From NCBI GenBank assembly GCA_023387735.1, contig JAEWHP010000006.1, positions 1 through 64,000 on the forward strand: a stretch of 64,000 nucleotides of DNA, given 5' to 3'. This DNA is from Pseudomonadota bacterium (GTDB lineage Bacteria; Pseudomonadota; Alphaproteobacteria; Rhizobiales; Xanthobacteraceae). The notes beneath the pieces are model-generated. The model was not told where the DNA came from. It ran no database searches and saw only the letters and a program-made list of their open reading frames with translations. Both the position numbers and the translations under genes were made by a program. The number at the start of each line of letters is the position of its first letter. The stretch's first letter is position 1. Of the stretch, positions 32,351 through 40,650 are shown piece after piece.

Positions 32351-32373
32351 CGGTCGCCCCCCTGCGTCATCAA

Positions 32374-32401
32374 GAGCGGCCGGCGCCCGAGCCGACCGCT
32401 C
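32374..32401 (+). terminator. Hairpin after the substrate-binding protein gene
   Basis: GAGCGGCCGG and CCGACCGCTC pair with one mismatch, 24 bases after the stop. No T-run follows, so it is more likely to protect the upstream message or cause partial termination, which would raise binding protein over the downstream enzymes. Confidence 0.4.
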
Positions 32402-32462
32402 TCGCCTTCGGGAAATCCGCTACTCGCGGATTTCATGTCGCCGTGCGCCAAGAGCATCTCCG

Positions 32463-33518
32463 ATGACCTTGATCGGCTACCTTACACGCACCCATTTCGC
32501 GGAAGCTGCGATCGAGGACGCGCTTCCGGAGGAAGTGGGGCCGCTCGCGCGCGCGCTCGCGCTCGTCGACGACGAACCTGCAAGCATGGCTGTTTGCACG
32601 CGCGTGCAGGAGTCACTCGGACAAACCACGATCAGCCTTGCGCGGGTGGGTCAGGCCACGCCTCCCGGCGACGCAACGTCCCGGATCCTGGATGCCTTGA
32701 ACGACATCCGGACCAACACGCTCATCGCCGTGGGCGGAGCTGCCGCCGTGGGACAGGCGCGGCTTGCCGCCGAGCACGCCTTGCGGCGGGGCGAACGGAT
32801 AGCGCTGATCGCCGTTCCGGCCAGCCTTTGCGATTTCGGATTGGCGCGGCGGGTGCGCGTCGGCCAAGGCCAGACGGTGACCTGCCCTCGCCCTGATCGG
32901 GTCATCGCCGATCCGACGGTGCTGGAGGGAGCGTCCTCCCATCATCTTGCGGCGGCTGCCATGGAGGTGCTGGTCCACACGGTCGAGGCCTATGCCAGCC
33001 CGGCCTATCACCCGCCGGCAGACGCCCTCGCACTGGAGGGGACAAAGCAACTGACGCGCTGGCTGCCCGTGGCACTGGCTTCGCCCGGCGATCGTGAAGC
33101 GCAGCGCGAACTGATGGCCGCGGCATTGACGGCCGGGCTCGCGCTGGAAAAAGCGGTCGGCGGGGTCGATGCGCTCGCCCATCCGATCAAGGCCGAACTC
33201 GGCCCCGGCGTCCTGCATGGCGACCTCCATGCGCCGCTGATGGCGGCGATCGCCGACTTCAACGCCGAAGCCGTGGGCGACCGCTACGCCGCCATGGCCG
33301 AAACGTTCGCCAGAAAAACGCAGGCGCCGCGTTTCAGCGCCGAGATCGGCGCCTTTGCCCGCGCCATCGGCATGCCGACGTCCCTGCGCGAGATCGGTAT
33401 CGACCCGTCCCGGTTCGACCGGTTTGCCGAGATGGCGGCGAACGACCCGGGAGCCCTGGTCAATCCCCGGCGGCTGACCCCCGGCGACTGCCGGCGTATC
33501 CTCGAGGCCGCCTGGTGA
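32463..33518 (+). CDS. Iron-containing alcohol dehydrogenase / maleylacetate reductase-like enzyme
   Basis: 351 residues with the group III iron-ADH layout: a dinucleotide-binding N-domain (LDALNDIRTNTLIAVGGAAAVGQA) and a helical metal domain. Three expected metal His are seen in VLVHTVEAYAS, DALAHPIKAELG and LHGDLH; the fourth ligand Asp is Glu (AMEVLVH). Maleylacetate reductases of this type have the same fold and reduce maleylacetate to 3-oxoadipate in chloro- and hydroxyquinol pathways. This suits a catabolic block, but the altered ligand leaves the reaction open. Confidence 0.65.
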   Translation: MTLIGYLTRTHFAEAAIEDALPEEVGPLARALALVDDEPASMAVCTRVQESLGQTTISLARVGQATPPGDATSRILDALNDIRTNTLIAVGGAAAVGQARLAAEHALRRGERIALIAVPASLCDFGLARRVRVGQGQTVTCPRPDRVIADPTVLEGASSHHLAAAAMEVLVHTVEAYASPAYHPPADALALEGTKQLTRWLPVALASPGDREAQRELMAAALTAGLALEKAVGGVDALAHPIKAELGPGVLHGDLHAPLMAAIADFNAEAVGDRYAAMAETFARKTQAPRFSAEIGAFARAIGMPTSLREIGIDPSRFDRFAEMAANDPGALVNPRRLTPGDCRRILEAAW

Positions 33519-33654
33519 GTACGAACAGGAAACGCCCGGCACGCGGCAAACCGCTCCCTCCGGCGGCAACCGAGGCGATTTGCCTGTTGCCACAGCACGA
33601 TCTCCTTATAATCTCGATGATAACCGCGCACAAAGATGGGCGGGGAGGAAACCG

Positions 33655-34491
33655 ATGAGTATTGCGCACGCGGTCGCACATGGTGCGTTCGGCCGCGCTT
33701 GTCTGTACGAGCTGGATCGCCCCATGGCGCCGCATGCCCATCGCGAGGGGCATCTGATCTTTCACGTCAGCGGCCCGGCCGCCAGTGTGGTCATCGACGG
33801 CAACACCCTGCCGCTTTCGCCCGCGCACGCAACCGCCATCAGTCCATGGCAACCGCACTACTTCTCGCCGATCGACCGTCATGAACCGACGCTGACGCTC
33901 GTCCTCTACATCCGCCCGGGCTGGTTCGCCGATGCGAGCCACACGGCATTTGAAATCCTGCGCTTCGGCAGGCCCGCCGTCGAAATGAGCGATCATATCA
34001 CCCTGCTCGCTTCGGAAACCGCGCGGCTGCTCGCCGCCCATGGCGGCAGCGACGGCGCCTTCGAAGACCGGCTCAGTGCCCTCACCCAGGCGGCGTTCGA
34101 CCAGACCTGGCAATGGACGAGCGCGGGCGAGAGGCCGGCTGCCCCGTGCTCGGTATTGCGCGATTTCCGCCTGCGGCGCGCGATAAACCTGCTGAGCGAA
34201 AGGCTCGGCGATCCCGTCGACCTTGCCGAGATTTCGCGGAGCTCCGGCCTTTCGCGTCCGCACTTCTTCAAGCTGTTTCGCGAGCAGATGGGGCTGCCGC
34301 CCACGATTTTCCGCAACGCCCTGCGCATGGAGTGCGCCATCGAGCGATTGGCCAAAGGAGAGGAGACGGTTTCCGAGATCGGCCTCGACCTCGGCTTTGC
34401 GACCCCGGCCAGCTTCTCGCGGTTCTTCATCGCCAACGGCGTCGTGCCGCCGAGCGCCTACCGGCGCAGCGTGGCCAGCCTGGCGCATTGA
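33655..34491 (+). CDS. AraC-family transcription regulator
   Basis: 278 residues from ATG 33655. An N-terminal cupin-like sensor (HAHREGHLIFHVSG, HATAISPWQPHYF) is followed by two helix-turn-helix units: DLAEISRSSGLSRPHFFKLF and TVSEIGLDLGFATPASFSRFF. Such regulators usually activate neighbouring catabolic operons in response to the substrate. It stands between the reductase and the permease genes on the same strand and is the most likely controller of the block. The inducer is unknown. Confidence 0.85.
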   Translation: MSIAHAVAHGAFGRACLYELDRPMAPHAHREGHLIFHVSGPAASVVIDGNTLPLSPAHATAISPWQPHYFSPIDRHEPTLTLVLYIRPGWFADASHTAFEILRFGRPAVEMSDHITLLASETARLLAAHGGSDGAFEDRLSALTQAAFDQTWQWTSAGERPAAPCSVLRDFRLRRAINLLSERLGDPVDLAEISRSSGLSRPHFFKLFREQMGLPPTIFRNALRMECAIERLAKGEETVSEIGLDLGFATPASFSRFFIANGVVPPSAYRRSVASLAH

Positions 34492-34626
34492 GGAGCCGCC
34501 GCACTGAAAGATGAGACGTTGGGGCTAAAGAAAAGACGGTGGGGGAAAGACAGACCGGAAACCCCCATCTAGCCTTTGTTCCAAAGTGGCGAAGTCCGCC
34601 ACGGGAAGCTGCCGGGCCGTTCTGAG

Positions 34627-35643
34627 ATGGACAATTTCATCAAGCAGTATCCGTACTGGAGCCTGACGATCCTTGTCCTGGTGGCGGCGTTCCTGTGGCT
34701 GGTGCTGGCGCCCTGGCCGCCTGAACTGGTCGCGAACTGGGGCCGCAAGCAGATCTTCCTGAATGCGCTGCTGGGCGGCATCACGCTCGGCGCGCTGTAC
34801 TTCCTGGTGGCGGCCGGCTTCACGCTGATCTTCGGCCTGATGCGCATCGTCAATCTCGCGCATGGTTCGCTGTTCCTGATCGGCGGCTATCTCGGCTACG
34901 AGATCGCGACCGCCTCGGGTTCGTGGCTGCTGGCATTTCCGATCGTCTTCATCGTGGTGGCGCTGATCGGGCTATTGATGCAGCACTTCATCTTCTCGAA
35001 AATGGAAGGTGAAGAACTGCGCCAGACGCTGGTCAGCATCGGCATTTCGATCGTGCTCGCCGACCTCATGCTGTGGTGGTGGGGCGGACAGTCCTATTCG
35101 ATCCTGGCGCCGCAATTCCTGCAGGGACCGATGGAATTGCCGCTGGTGAGCAACTTCAACGAAGCGACCGGCGCCGTCACCTGGCTGCGCTATCCATCCG
35201 TGCGGATATGGATCCTGATCGCGGCCATCGTGATCGGCATCGGGATGTGGCTCGTTCTGAACCGCACCACGCTGGGCACGCTGATCCGGGCGGGCGTCGA
35301 CGACCGCGAGATGCTGGCGGCTTCCGGCGTGCGCATCCAGCTGGTCTTTCTGGCGGTGTTCGGCTTCGGCGCCGGGCTTGCCGGTATCGCCGGGATCATC
35401 GGCGCCACGTTCCAGTCGCTGTCGCCGGGCGAGGATACGCGATTCCTGCTGGCAAGCCTCGTGGTGGTAATCGTCGGCGGCATGGGGTCGATCGTCGGTG
35501 CGGCGCTGGGCGCACTGATCATCGGCGTCGCCGAGCAGATGGGCTTCGTCTACGCGCCGACCTATTCGGTGGTCTTCACCTTCCTCATCATGGCGGCGGT
35601 GCTGGCGTTTCGGCCGCAGGGCCTGCTGGGCACGAGGCGATAG
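34627..35643 (+). CDS. Branched-chain-type ABC transporter permease (LivH-like)
   Basis: 338 residues from ATG 34627. About eight membrane helices; the signature loop is GVDDREMLAASGVRIQLVFLAVFG, and an N-terminal extension of about 40 residues adds one helix. Start region ALLGGITLGALYFLVAAGFTLIFGLMRIVNLAHGSLF is typical of LivH. Forms the channel with the LivM-like protein. The gene is followed by LivM after 2 bases, in one transcript. Confidence 0.9.
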   Translation: MDNFIKQYPYWSLTILVLVAAFLWLVLAPWPPELVANWGRKQIFLNALLGGITLGALYFLVAAGFTLIFGLMRIVNLAHGSLFLIGGYLGYEIATASGSWLLAFPIVFIVVALIGLLMQHFIFSKMEGEELRQTLVSIGISIVLADLMLWWWGGQSYSILAPQFLQGPMELPLVSNFNEATGAVTWLRYPSVRIWILIAAIVIGIGMWLVLNRTTLGTLIRAGVDDREMLAASGVRIQLVFLAVFGFGAGLAGIAGIIGATFQSLSPGEDTRFLLASLVVVIVGGMGSIVGAALGALIIGVAEQMGFVYAPTYSVVFTFLIMAAVLAFRPQGLLGTRR

Positions 35644-35645
35644 GC

Positions 35646-36707
35646 ATGTCGGTCGCGGATCACATCCCTCGCCTCGCCGGCCGCACCGAGCAGCGAATGT
35701 GGTTCGAGCGCATTCCCACGCGCTGGTGGGTCGTCGGGGTCATCCTGCTGTTGCTGCCGGTCGTGGCCAACAATTTCTGGCTGTTCCAGGTGATGGGCTG
35801 GACCTTCATCCTCGGCATGATCGGGCTCAGCCTGATGTTTCTCGCCGGCTACGGCGGAATGGTGAGCCTGCTGCAGATGTCGATTGCGGGAATGGCCGGC
35901 TACATGGTGGCGATCCTCGGACCATCAGGCGTGCTCAATGTCAGCCTCGGCCTTTCCTGGTGGATCGTGCTTCCTGCCGCCTTCCTGATCGCGGCGCTGT
36001 TCGCGACGATAGCGGGCGCGCTCGCCGTCCGCACGGAAGGCATCTACACGATCATGATCACGCTCGCGATCGCGGCGGCCTTCTTCTATTTCACGCGCCA
36101 GAACTACTCGATCTTCAACGGCTATTCCGGATTCAATCTCGTGCTGCCGCCGCAGCTTTTCGGCGTCAACTGGCGCGACCCGGTGGCCTTCTACTATCTC
36201 ACCCTCGCCAGCGCCACGCTTTGCTATTTTGCGGTCGTCTATATCGAGCGGTCCCCCTTCGGGCTTGCGCTTCAGGGCGTGCGTGACAACCCGCGCCGGA
36301 TGGCGGCCCTGGGCTTCCACGTAACCGCCCATCGCGTGGCGGCCTACGCGCTTGCGAGCATTTTCGCCTCCGCGGGCGGCATCCTTCTGGTCTGGCAGAA
36401 TGCGCAGATTGCGCCCGGCACGATCGGCATTTCCTCAGCCATCGACGTGCTCGTGGTCGCGGTGGTCGGCGGGATGCGCCGCCCGCTCGGCCCCTTCATC
36501 GGCGCTTTCATCTACGTGCTGCTGCAGGTGTTCTCCGCCGATATCCTGGGCTTCTTCGGATTCTCGGTGGACCGCTTCAAGCTCATCATCGGGATCGGCT
36601 TCCTGGCGATCGTGCTGTTCTCGCCGGATGGCGTGCTCGGCCTGTGGGATCGCTGGCGCGCGCAGGTGGCGGCGCGCAACGCCGCCACGACGGGAGACGG
36701 GGCATGA
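35646..36707 (+). CDS. Branched-chain-type ABC transporter permease (LivM-like)
   Basis: 353 residues from ATG 35646. Hydrophobic, about ten helices; GYGGMVSLLQMSIAGMAGYM and GVRDNPRRMAALGFHVTAHRV (cytoplasmic coupling loop) are typical LivM features, as is the C-terminal IGIGFLAIVLFSPDGVLGLW. Second half of the importer channel. Its stop overlaps the ATPase start by 4 bases. Confidence 0.9.
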   Translation: MSVADHIPRLAGRTEQRMWFERIPTRWWVVGVILLLLPVVANNFWLFQVMGWTFILGMIGLSLMFLAGYGGMVSLLQMSIAGMAGYMVAILGPSGVLNVSLGLSWWIVLPAAFLIAALFATIAGALAVRTEGIYTIMITLAIAAAFFYFTRQNYSIFNGYSGFNLVLPPQLFGVNWRDPVAFYYLTLASATLCYFAVVYIERSPFGLALQGVRDNPRRMAALGFHVTAHRVAAYALASIFASAGGILLVWQNAQIAPGTIGISSAIDVLVVAVVGGMRRPLGPFIGAFIYVLLQVFSADILGFFGFSVDRFKLIIGIGFLAIVLFSPDGVLGLWDRWRAQVAARNAATTGDGA

Positions 36708-37507
36708 ACGCGCCCGTCGCGCCTTCCCGCATGAACCTGCCTGGATCGAGCCATGCCGCCTCGGGCAATGCGCTCGAGCTGCGCGGCATCACCAAGATGT
36801 TCGGCGCACTGGCCGCGATCTCGGACGTCACGCTGTCGGTAAAGCCGGGCGAGAGGCGCGCCGTGCTCGGCTCGAACGGCGCAGGCAAGACCACGCTGTT
36901 CAACTGCATCACCGGCGATTTTCTCCCGACCGCAGGCTTGATCCGCTTCTTCGGCGAGGATGTGACGGTCTTCCCGCCTTACGAGCGCATTCGCCGCGGC
37001 CTGCGCCGCACCTACCAAATTTCCTCGCTCTTCACCGGATTGAGCGTGATGGACAACGTCTATCTCGCCTGCCGCGGCGTTTCGCGAAACCGCTTCTCGC
37101 TGATCCGCCCGCGCGTCGACGATGCCTTGGTCAATGCTGCGGAAGCGCTGGTGGAGGCCGTGCATCTGACCGGCGAGAAGGATCGCCTGGTCGGTGAACT
37201 GGCCTACGGCCAGCAGCGGCAGCTCGAAATTGCGCTCGCGCTCTCGGGCGCGCCCCGCTTCATCCTGTTCGACGAGCCGGCGGCGGGCCTCTCGCCCACG
37301 GAGCGGCGCGACCTGATCCACATCCTCACGTCGCTGCCGAGCCATATCGGCTACATCATCATCGAACACGACATGGATGTCGCGCTACGCGTCGTCGAAA
37401 GCGTCACGATGATGCACAATGGCCGCATCTTCAAGGAAGGCCGGCCCGAGGAAATCGAGGACGACCCGGAAGTGCAGGAACTCTATCTCGGAGGCGGACA
37501 TGGTTGA
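36704..37507 (+). CDS. ABC transporter ATP-binding protein (LivG-like)
   Basis: 267 residues. Walker A GSNGAGKTT, signature LAYGQQRQ, Walker B FILFDEPAAGLSP and switch His in IIEHDMDV are all present. The first 20 residues are a short non-conserved extension. It pairs with the fused LivF-type ATPase, whose gene starts inside its last codons. Complete and typical in every key residue. Confidence 0.92.
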   Translation: MNAPVAPSRMNLPGSSHAASGNALELRGITKMFGALAAISDVTLSVKPGERRAVLGSNGAGKTTLFNCITGDFLPTAGLIRFFGEDVTVFPPYERIRRGLRRTYQISSLFTGLSVMDNVYLACRGVSRNRFSLIRPRVDDALVNAAEALVEAVHLTGEKDRLVGELAYGQQRQLEIALALSGAPRFILFDEPAAGLSPTERRDLIHILTSLPSHIGYIIIEHDMDVALRVVESVTMMHNGRIFKEGRPEEIEDDPEVQELYLGGGHG

Positions 37508-39734
37508 ACGTCCGCCGCGCCCGACGGGTTCTTCCGCGCCAGTCCTTCAGTTGCAAGGCGTGAACGTCTTCTACGGCAGAAGCCACGCCCTTCAGGGCGT
37601 GGATCTCTCGCTTTACTCCGGCGTGCTCTCCGTCGTCGGGCGGAACGGCATGGGCAAGACCACGATGTGCAAGGCGATCATGGGCCTTGTACGGGCGTCC
37701 TCCGGGTCGATCCGCTTCATGGGCGAGGAACTGGTCGGCCGCACGCCGGCAGAGATCGCGCGGATGGGGATCGGCTATGTCCCGCAGGGGCGCCGCCTGT
37801 GGCGATCACTGACGGTGGACGAGCATCTGCGCCTGGTGTCGACGGGCAAAGGCAACTGGACGCCGGAACGCATCTACGAGACCTTCCCGCGACTTGCCGA
37901 GCGACGGCGCAATGGCGGCGGCCAGCTCTCCGGCGGCGAGCAGCAGATGCTGGCGATCAGCCGGGCGCTCCTGATGAACCCACGCCTGCTGATCATGGAC
38001 GAACCGACCGAAGGCCTTGCGCCGGTCATCGTCGCGCATGTCGAGGAAACGCTGGTGCAGCTCGCCGCGGAGGGCGATGTTTCGATCCTCGTGATCGAGC
38101 AGAATATCGGTGTTGCGACCCAGATGTCCGATCCCGTGGCCATCATGGTCAACGGGCGGATCCACCGCATCATCGCCTCGCAGGCGCTCGCGGCCGATCG
38201 CGACCTGCAGCAGCGGCTGCTCGGTGTCGGCCGGCACGGCATGGATGAAGCCGAAGCGAGCGACACGGCGGGAGCCGCCGTTCCGCGCGAGCGCGCAGAG
38301 ATCGTGCCGCTGGGACCGACGCGGATCTACAATGCCAATCCCGTGCTGCCGACGCGCTGGTCGCAGGACGTCCCCGCCGCGCGGATCGAGGCTGCGGCGC
38401 GCACCGTTTCGCGCCCCACCCTTGCAGTCGTCGATGGCCGTCGCGTGGGAGATATCTCCCCGCTTGCCGCGCGCGCCCCGCAGGAGCCGCATGTCATCGT
38501 CGCCGGCACGCTCGATACCAAGGGCGAGGAACTGCGCTACATCCGCGACATCATCAAGGCTGCCGGGCTTCGCACGCGGCTGGTCGATCTTTCCACCGCC
38601 GGCCGCAACCAGGGCGCCGACGTTTCGGCGCAGGAAGTCGCGCTCGCATCCCCGTCGGGGTCAGCCGGCATCGCCTCCGGCGATCGCGGCACGGCGGTCG
38701 GCGCGATGACGGAAGCGTTCCGCGCCTGGACGGCAAAACAGCAGAATGTCGCCGGCATCATTTCCGCCGGCGGTTCCGGCGGCACCGCGATCGCGACAGC
38801 CGGAATGCAGACGCTGCCCGTCGGCGTGCCGAAGATCATGATCTCGACCATGGCAGCGGGCAATGTCGCCGCCTATGTCGGCCCGACCGACGTGACGATG
38901 ATGCATTCCGTGACTGACATCCAGGGACTCAATCGCCTCTCGCGCGCCGTGCTCGGCAATGCTGCGCACGCCATGGCGGCGATGGCGCGAAGCTGGATCG
39001 AACAGAACGCGCCAGGCCCGGGCCGGCGCGCCACTGCCACGGAGCGCCCGCTCGTGGGCATGACCATGTTCGGTGTTACGACGCCGTGCGTGCAGCAGGT
39101 CACCAGGCTGATCGAAAAGGATTGGGAGCCGCTGGTTTTCCACGCCACCGGCATCGGCGGCAGGTCGATGGAGAAGCTGATCGATTCCGGCCTGATGCAG
39201 GGTGTGATCGACGTCTCCACGACCGAAATCTGCGACATGATGATGGGCGGCATTCTGCCGGCCACCGAAGACCGTTTCGGGTCGATCATCCGCACGCGGA
39301 TCCCCTATGTCGGCTCGGTCGGCGCGCTCGACATGGTGAACTTCGGCGCTCCGGACACGGTGCCGGCGCATTACCGCAGCCGTACCCTCTATCCGCACAA
39401 TCCCCAGGTCACGCTGATGCGCACCACCGCGGAAGAGAACCGGCGGATGGGTCGCTGGATCGGCGAGAAGCTCAACCTGATGGAAGGCCCGGTGCGCTTC
39501 CTGCTGCCGGAAGGCGGCGTTTCCGCGCTGGATGCGCCGGGCCATCCGTTCTGGGATCCGCAAGCGGATGCCGCGCTGTTCGGCGCCATTATCGAGACGG
39601 TGCGAGCGACGGCCAACCGGCAGATCATCCGGCTTCCGCACCACATCAACGATCCCGCTTTCGCCGCCGCATTGGCCCAGCATTTCCGCGCCTTGCACCA
39701 GAGCCGCGCCCGCGGCGCATCCGGCAGGAGCTGA
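37500..39734 (+). CDS. LivF-type ABC ATPase fused to a Tm-1-like (UPF0261) domain
   Basis: 744 residues. Part 1 (about 1-240) is a LivF ATPase: Walker A GRNGMGKTT, signature LSGGEQQ, Walker B LLIMDEPTEGL, EQN in place of the switch His as usual in LivF. A Pro/Ala-rich linker (about 240-325) follows. Part 2 (about 328-744) is the whole UPF0261/Tm-1-like ATP-binding domain: VIVAGTLDTKGEELRYIRD, ISAGGSGGTAIATAGMQTLP, GPTDVTMMHSVTDIQGLNR, GITTPCVQ-like MFGVTTPCVQQVT and LLPEGGVSALDAPG. I know this family as a stand-alone protein; the fusion to a transporter ATPase suggests its ligand is the imported compound. Start overlaps LivG by 8 bases. Confidence 0.85.
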   Translation: MVERPPRPTGSSAPVLQLQGVNVFYGRSHALQGVDLSLYSGVLSVVGRNGMGKTTMCKAIMGLVRASSGSIRFMGEELVGRTPAEIARMGIGYVPQGRRLWRSLTVDEHLRLVSTGKGNWTPERIYETFPRLAERRRNGGGQLSGGEQQMLAISRALLMNPRLLIMDEPTEGLAPVIVAHVEETLVQLAAEGDVSILVIEQNIGVATQMSDPVAIMVNGRIHRIIASQALAADRDLQQRLLGVGRHGMDEAEASDTAGAAVPRERAEIVPLGPTRIYNANPVLPTRWSQDVPAARIEAAARTVSRPTLAVVDGRRVGDISPLAARAPQEPHVIVAGTLDTKGEELRYIRDIIKAAGLRTRLVDLSTAGRNQGADVSAQEVALASPSGSAGIASGDRGTAVGAMTEAFRAWTAKQQNVAGIISAGGSGGTAIATAGMQTLPVGVPKIMISTMAAGNVAAYVGPTDVTMMHSVTDIQGLNRLSRAVLGNAAHAMAAMARSWIEQNAPGPGRRATATERPLVGMTMFGVTTPCVQQVTRLIEKDWEPLVFHATGIGGRSMEKLIDSGLMQGVIDVSTTEICDMMMGGILPATEDRFGSIIRTRIPYVGSVGALDMVNFGAPDTVPAHYRSRTLYPHNPQVTLMRTTAEENRRMGRWIGEKLNLMEGPVRFLLPEGGVSALDAPGHPFWDPQADAALFGAIIETVRATANRQIIRLPHHINDPAFAAALAQHFRALHQSRARGASGRS

Positions 39735-39737
39735 CCG

Positions 39738-40625
39738 ATGCCCGCCTTTTCCCGATCCGACCTTCTCGCACGCTGTCGCGCCATGATCGCCCGGGGCGAA
39801 CCCATCGTCGGCGGCGGTGCCGGCACGGGTCTCTCTGCCAAATGCGAGGAAGCCGGCGGGATCGATCTCATCGTCATCTACAATTCCGGACGCTTCCGCA
39901 TGGCCGGTCGCGGCTCGCTGTCCGGGCTGATGCCCTATGGCGATGCCAATGCGATCGTGATGGACATGGCGCGCGAAGTGCTGCCGGTGGTGAAGCACAC
40001 GCCTGTCATCGCCGGGGTCTGCGGCACCGATCCGTTCCGTTCCATGGACGTCTTCCTCGACGACGTGAAGCGGATCGGTTTCTCCGGCGTGCAGAACTTT
40101 CCCACCGTCGGGCTGATCGACGGCGTGTTCCGCCAGAACCTCGAGGAGACCGGCATGGGTTACGGCCTCGAGGTGGAGATGGTGGCGCTCGCCAAACAGA
40201 AAGACCTCCTCACCACGCCCTATGTCTTCTCCGAGGCAGATGCGGCCGCCATGGCCAAGGCCGGAGCGGATATCATCGTCTGCCATATGGGCCTCACGAC
40301 CGGCGGCTCGATCGGCGCGGAAACGGCGCTCAAGCTCGCCGATTGCCCCGCGCTCGTCGACGGCTGGGCCGAGGCGGCGCTCTCTGTCAATCCGGAAGCC
40401 ATCATTCTCGTGCACGGCGGCCCGGTGGCGGAGCCGCCGGATGCCGACTTCATCATGCAGAACACGCGGCATTGTCACGGCTTCTACGGCGCCTCCTCGA
40501 TGGAGCGCCTGCCGGTAGAAGCCGCGATCCGCGACCAGACACGTGCTTTCAAGATGATCGGCCGCAAGGGCGGCAAAGACAACAACCCGGCAGGGACAAC
40601 CGGCCGTTCAAGCGCCGCCCGGTAG
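39738..40625 (+). CDS. Phosphoenolpyruvate-hydrolase-family TIM-barrel protein
   Basis: 295 residues, 3 bases after the previous gene. A TIM barrel with GEPIVGGGAGTGLSAKCEEA, DLIVIYNSGRFRMAGRGS, PVIAGVCGTDPFRS, GFSGVQNFPTVGLIDG and ADIIVCHMGLTTGG. These residues resemble the family named after PEP hydrolase/mutase enzymes, normally encoded next to Tm-1-like UPF0261 proteins. In plant Tm-1 the two modules are parts of one chain; here the first is fused to LivF and the second is separate. The reaction is unknown. Confidence 0.82.
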   Translation: MPAFSRSDLLARCRAMIARGEPIVGGGAGTGLSAKCEEAGGIDLIVIYNSGRFRMAGRGSLSGLMPYGDANAIVMDMAREVLPVVKHTPVIAGVCGTDPFRSMDVFLDDVKRIGFSGVQNFPTVGLIDGVFRQNLEETGMGYGLEVEMVALAKQKDLLTTPYVFSEADAAAMAKAGADIIVCHMGLTTGGSIGAETALKLADCPALVDGWAEAALSVNPEAIILVHGGPVAEPPDADFIMQNTRHCHGFYGASSMERLPVEAAIRDQTRAFKMIGRKGGKDNNPAGTTGRSSAAR

Positions 40626-40650
40626 GGTCGACGAATGGGAGGAATGTGAC

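Noticed and set aside
38661..40478. Minus-strand frame of about 600 codons opposite the Tm-1-like and TIM-barrel genes
   Set aside because: No recognisable motif; a His/Arg/Gly-rich product typical of antisense reading in GC-rich codons.
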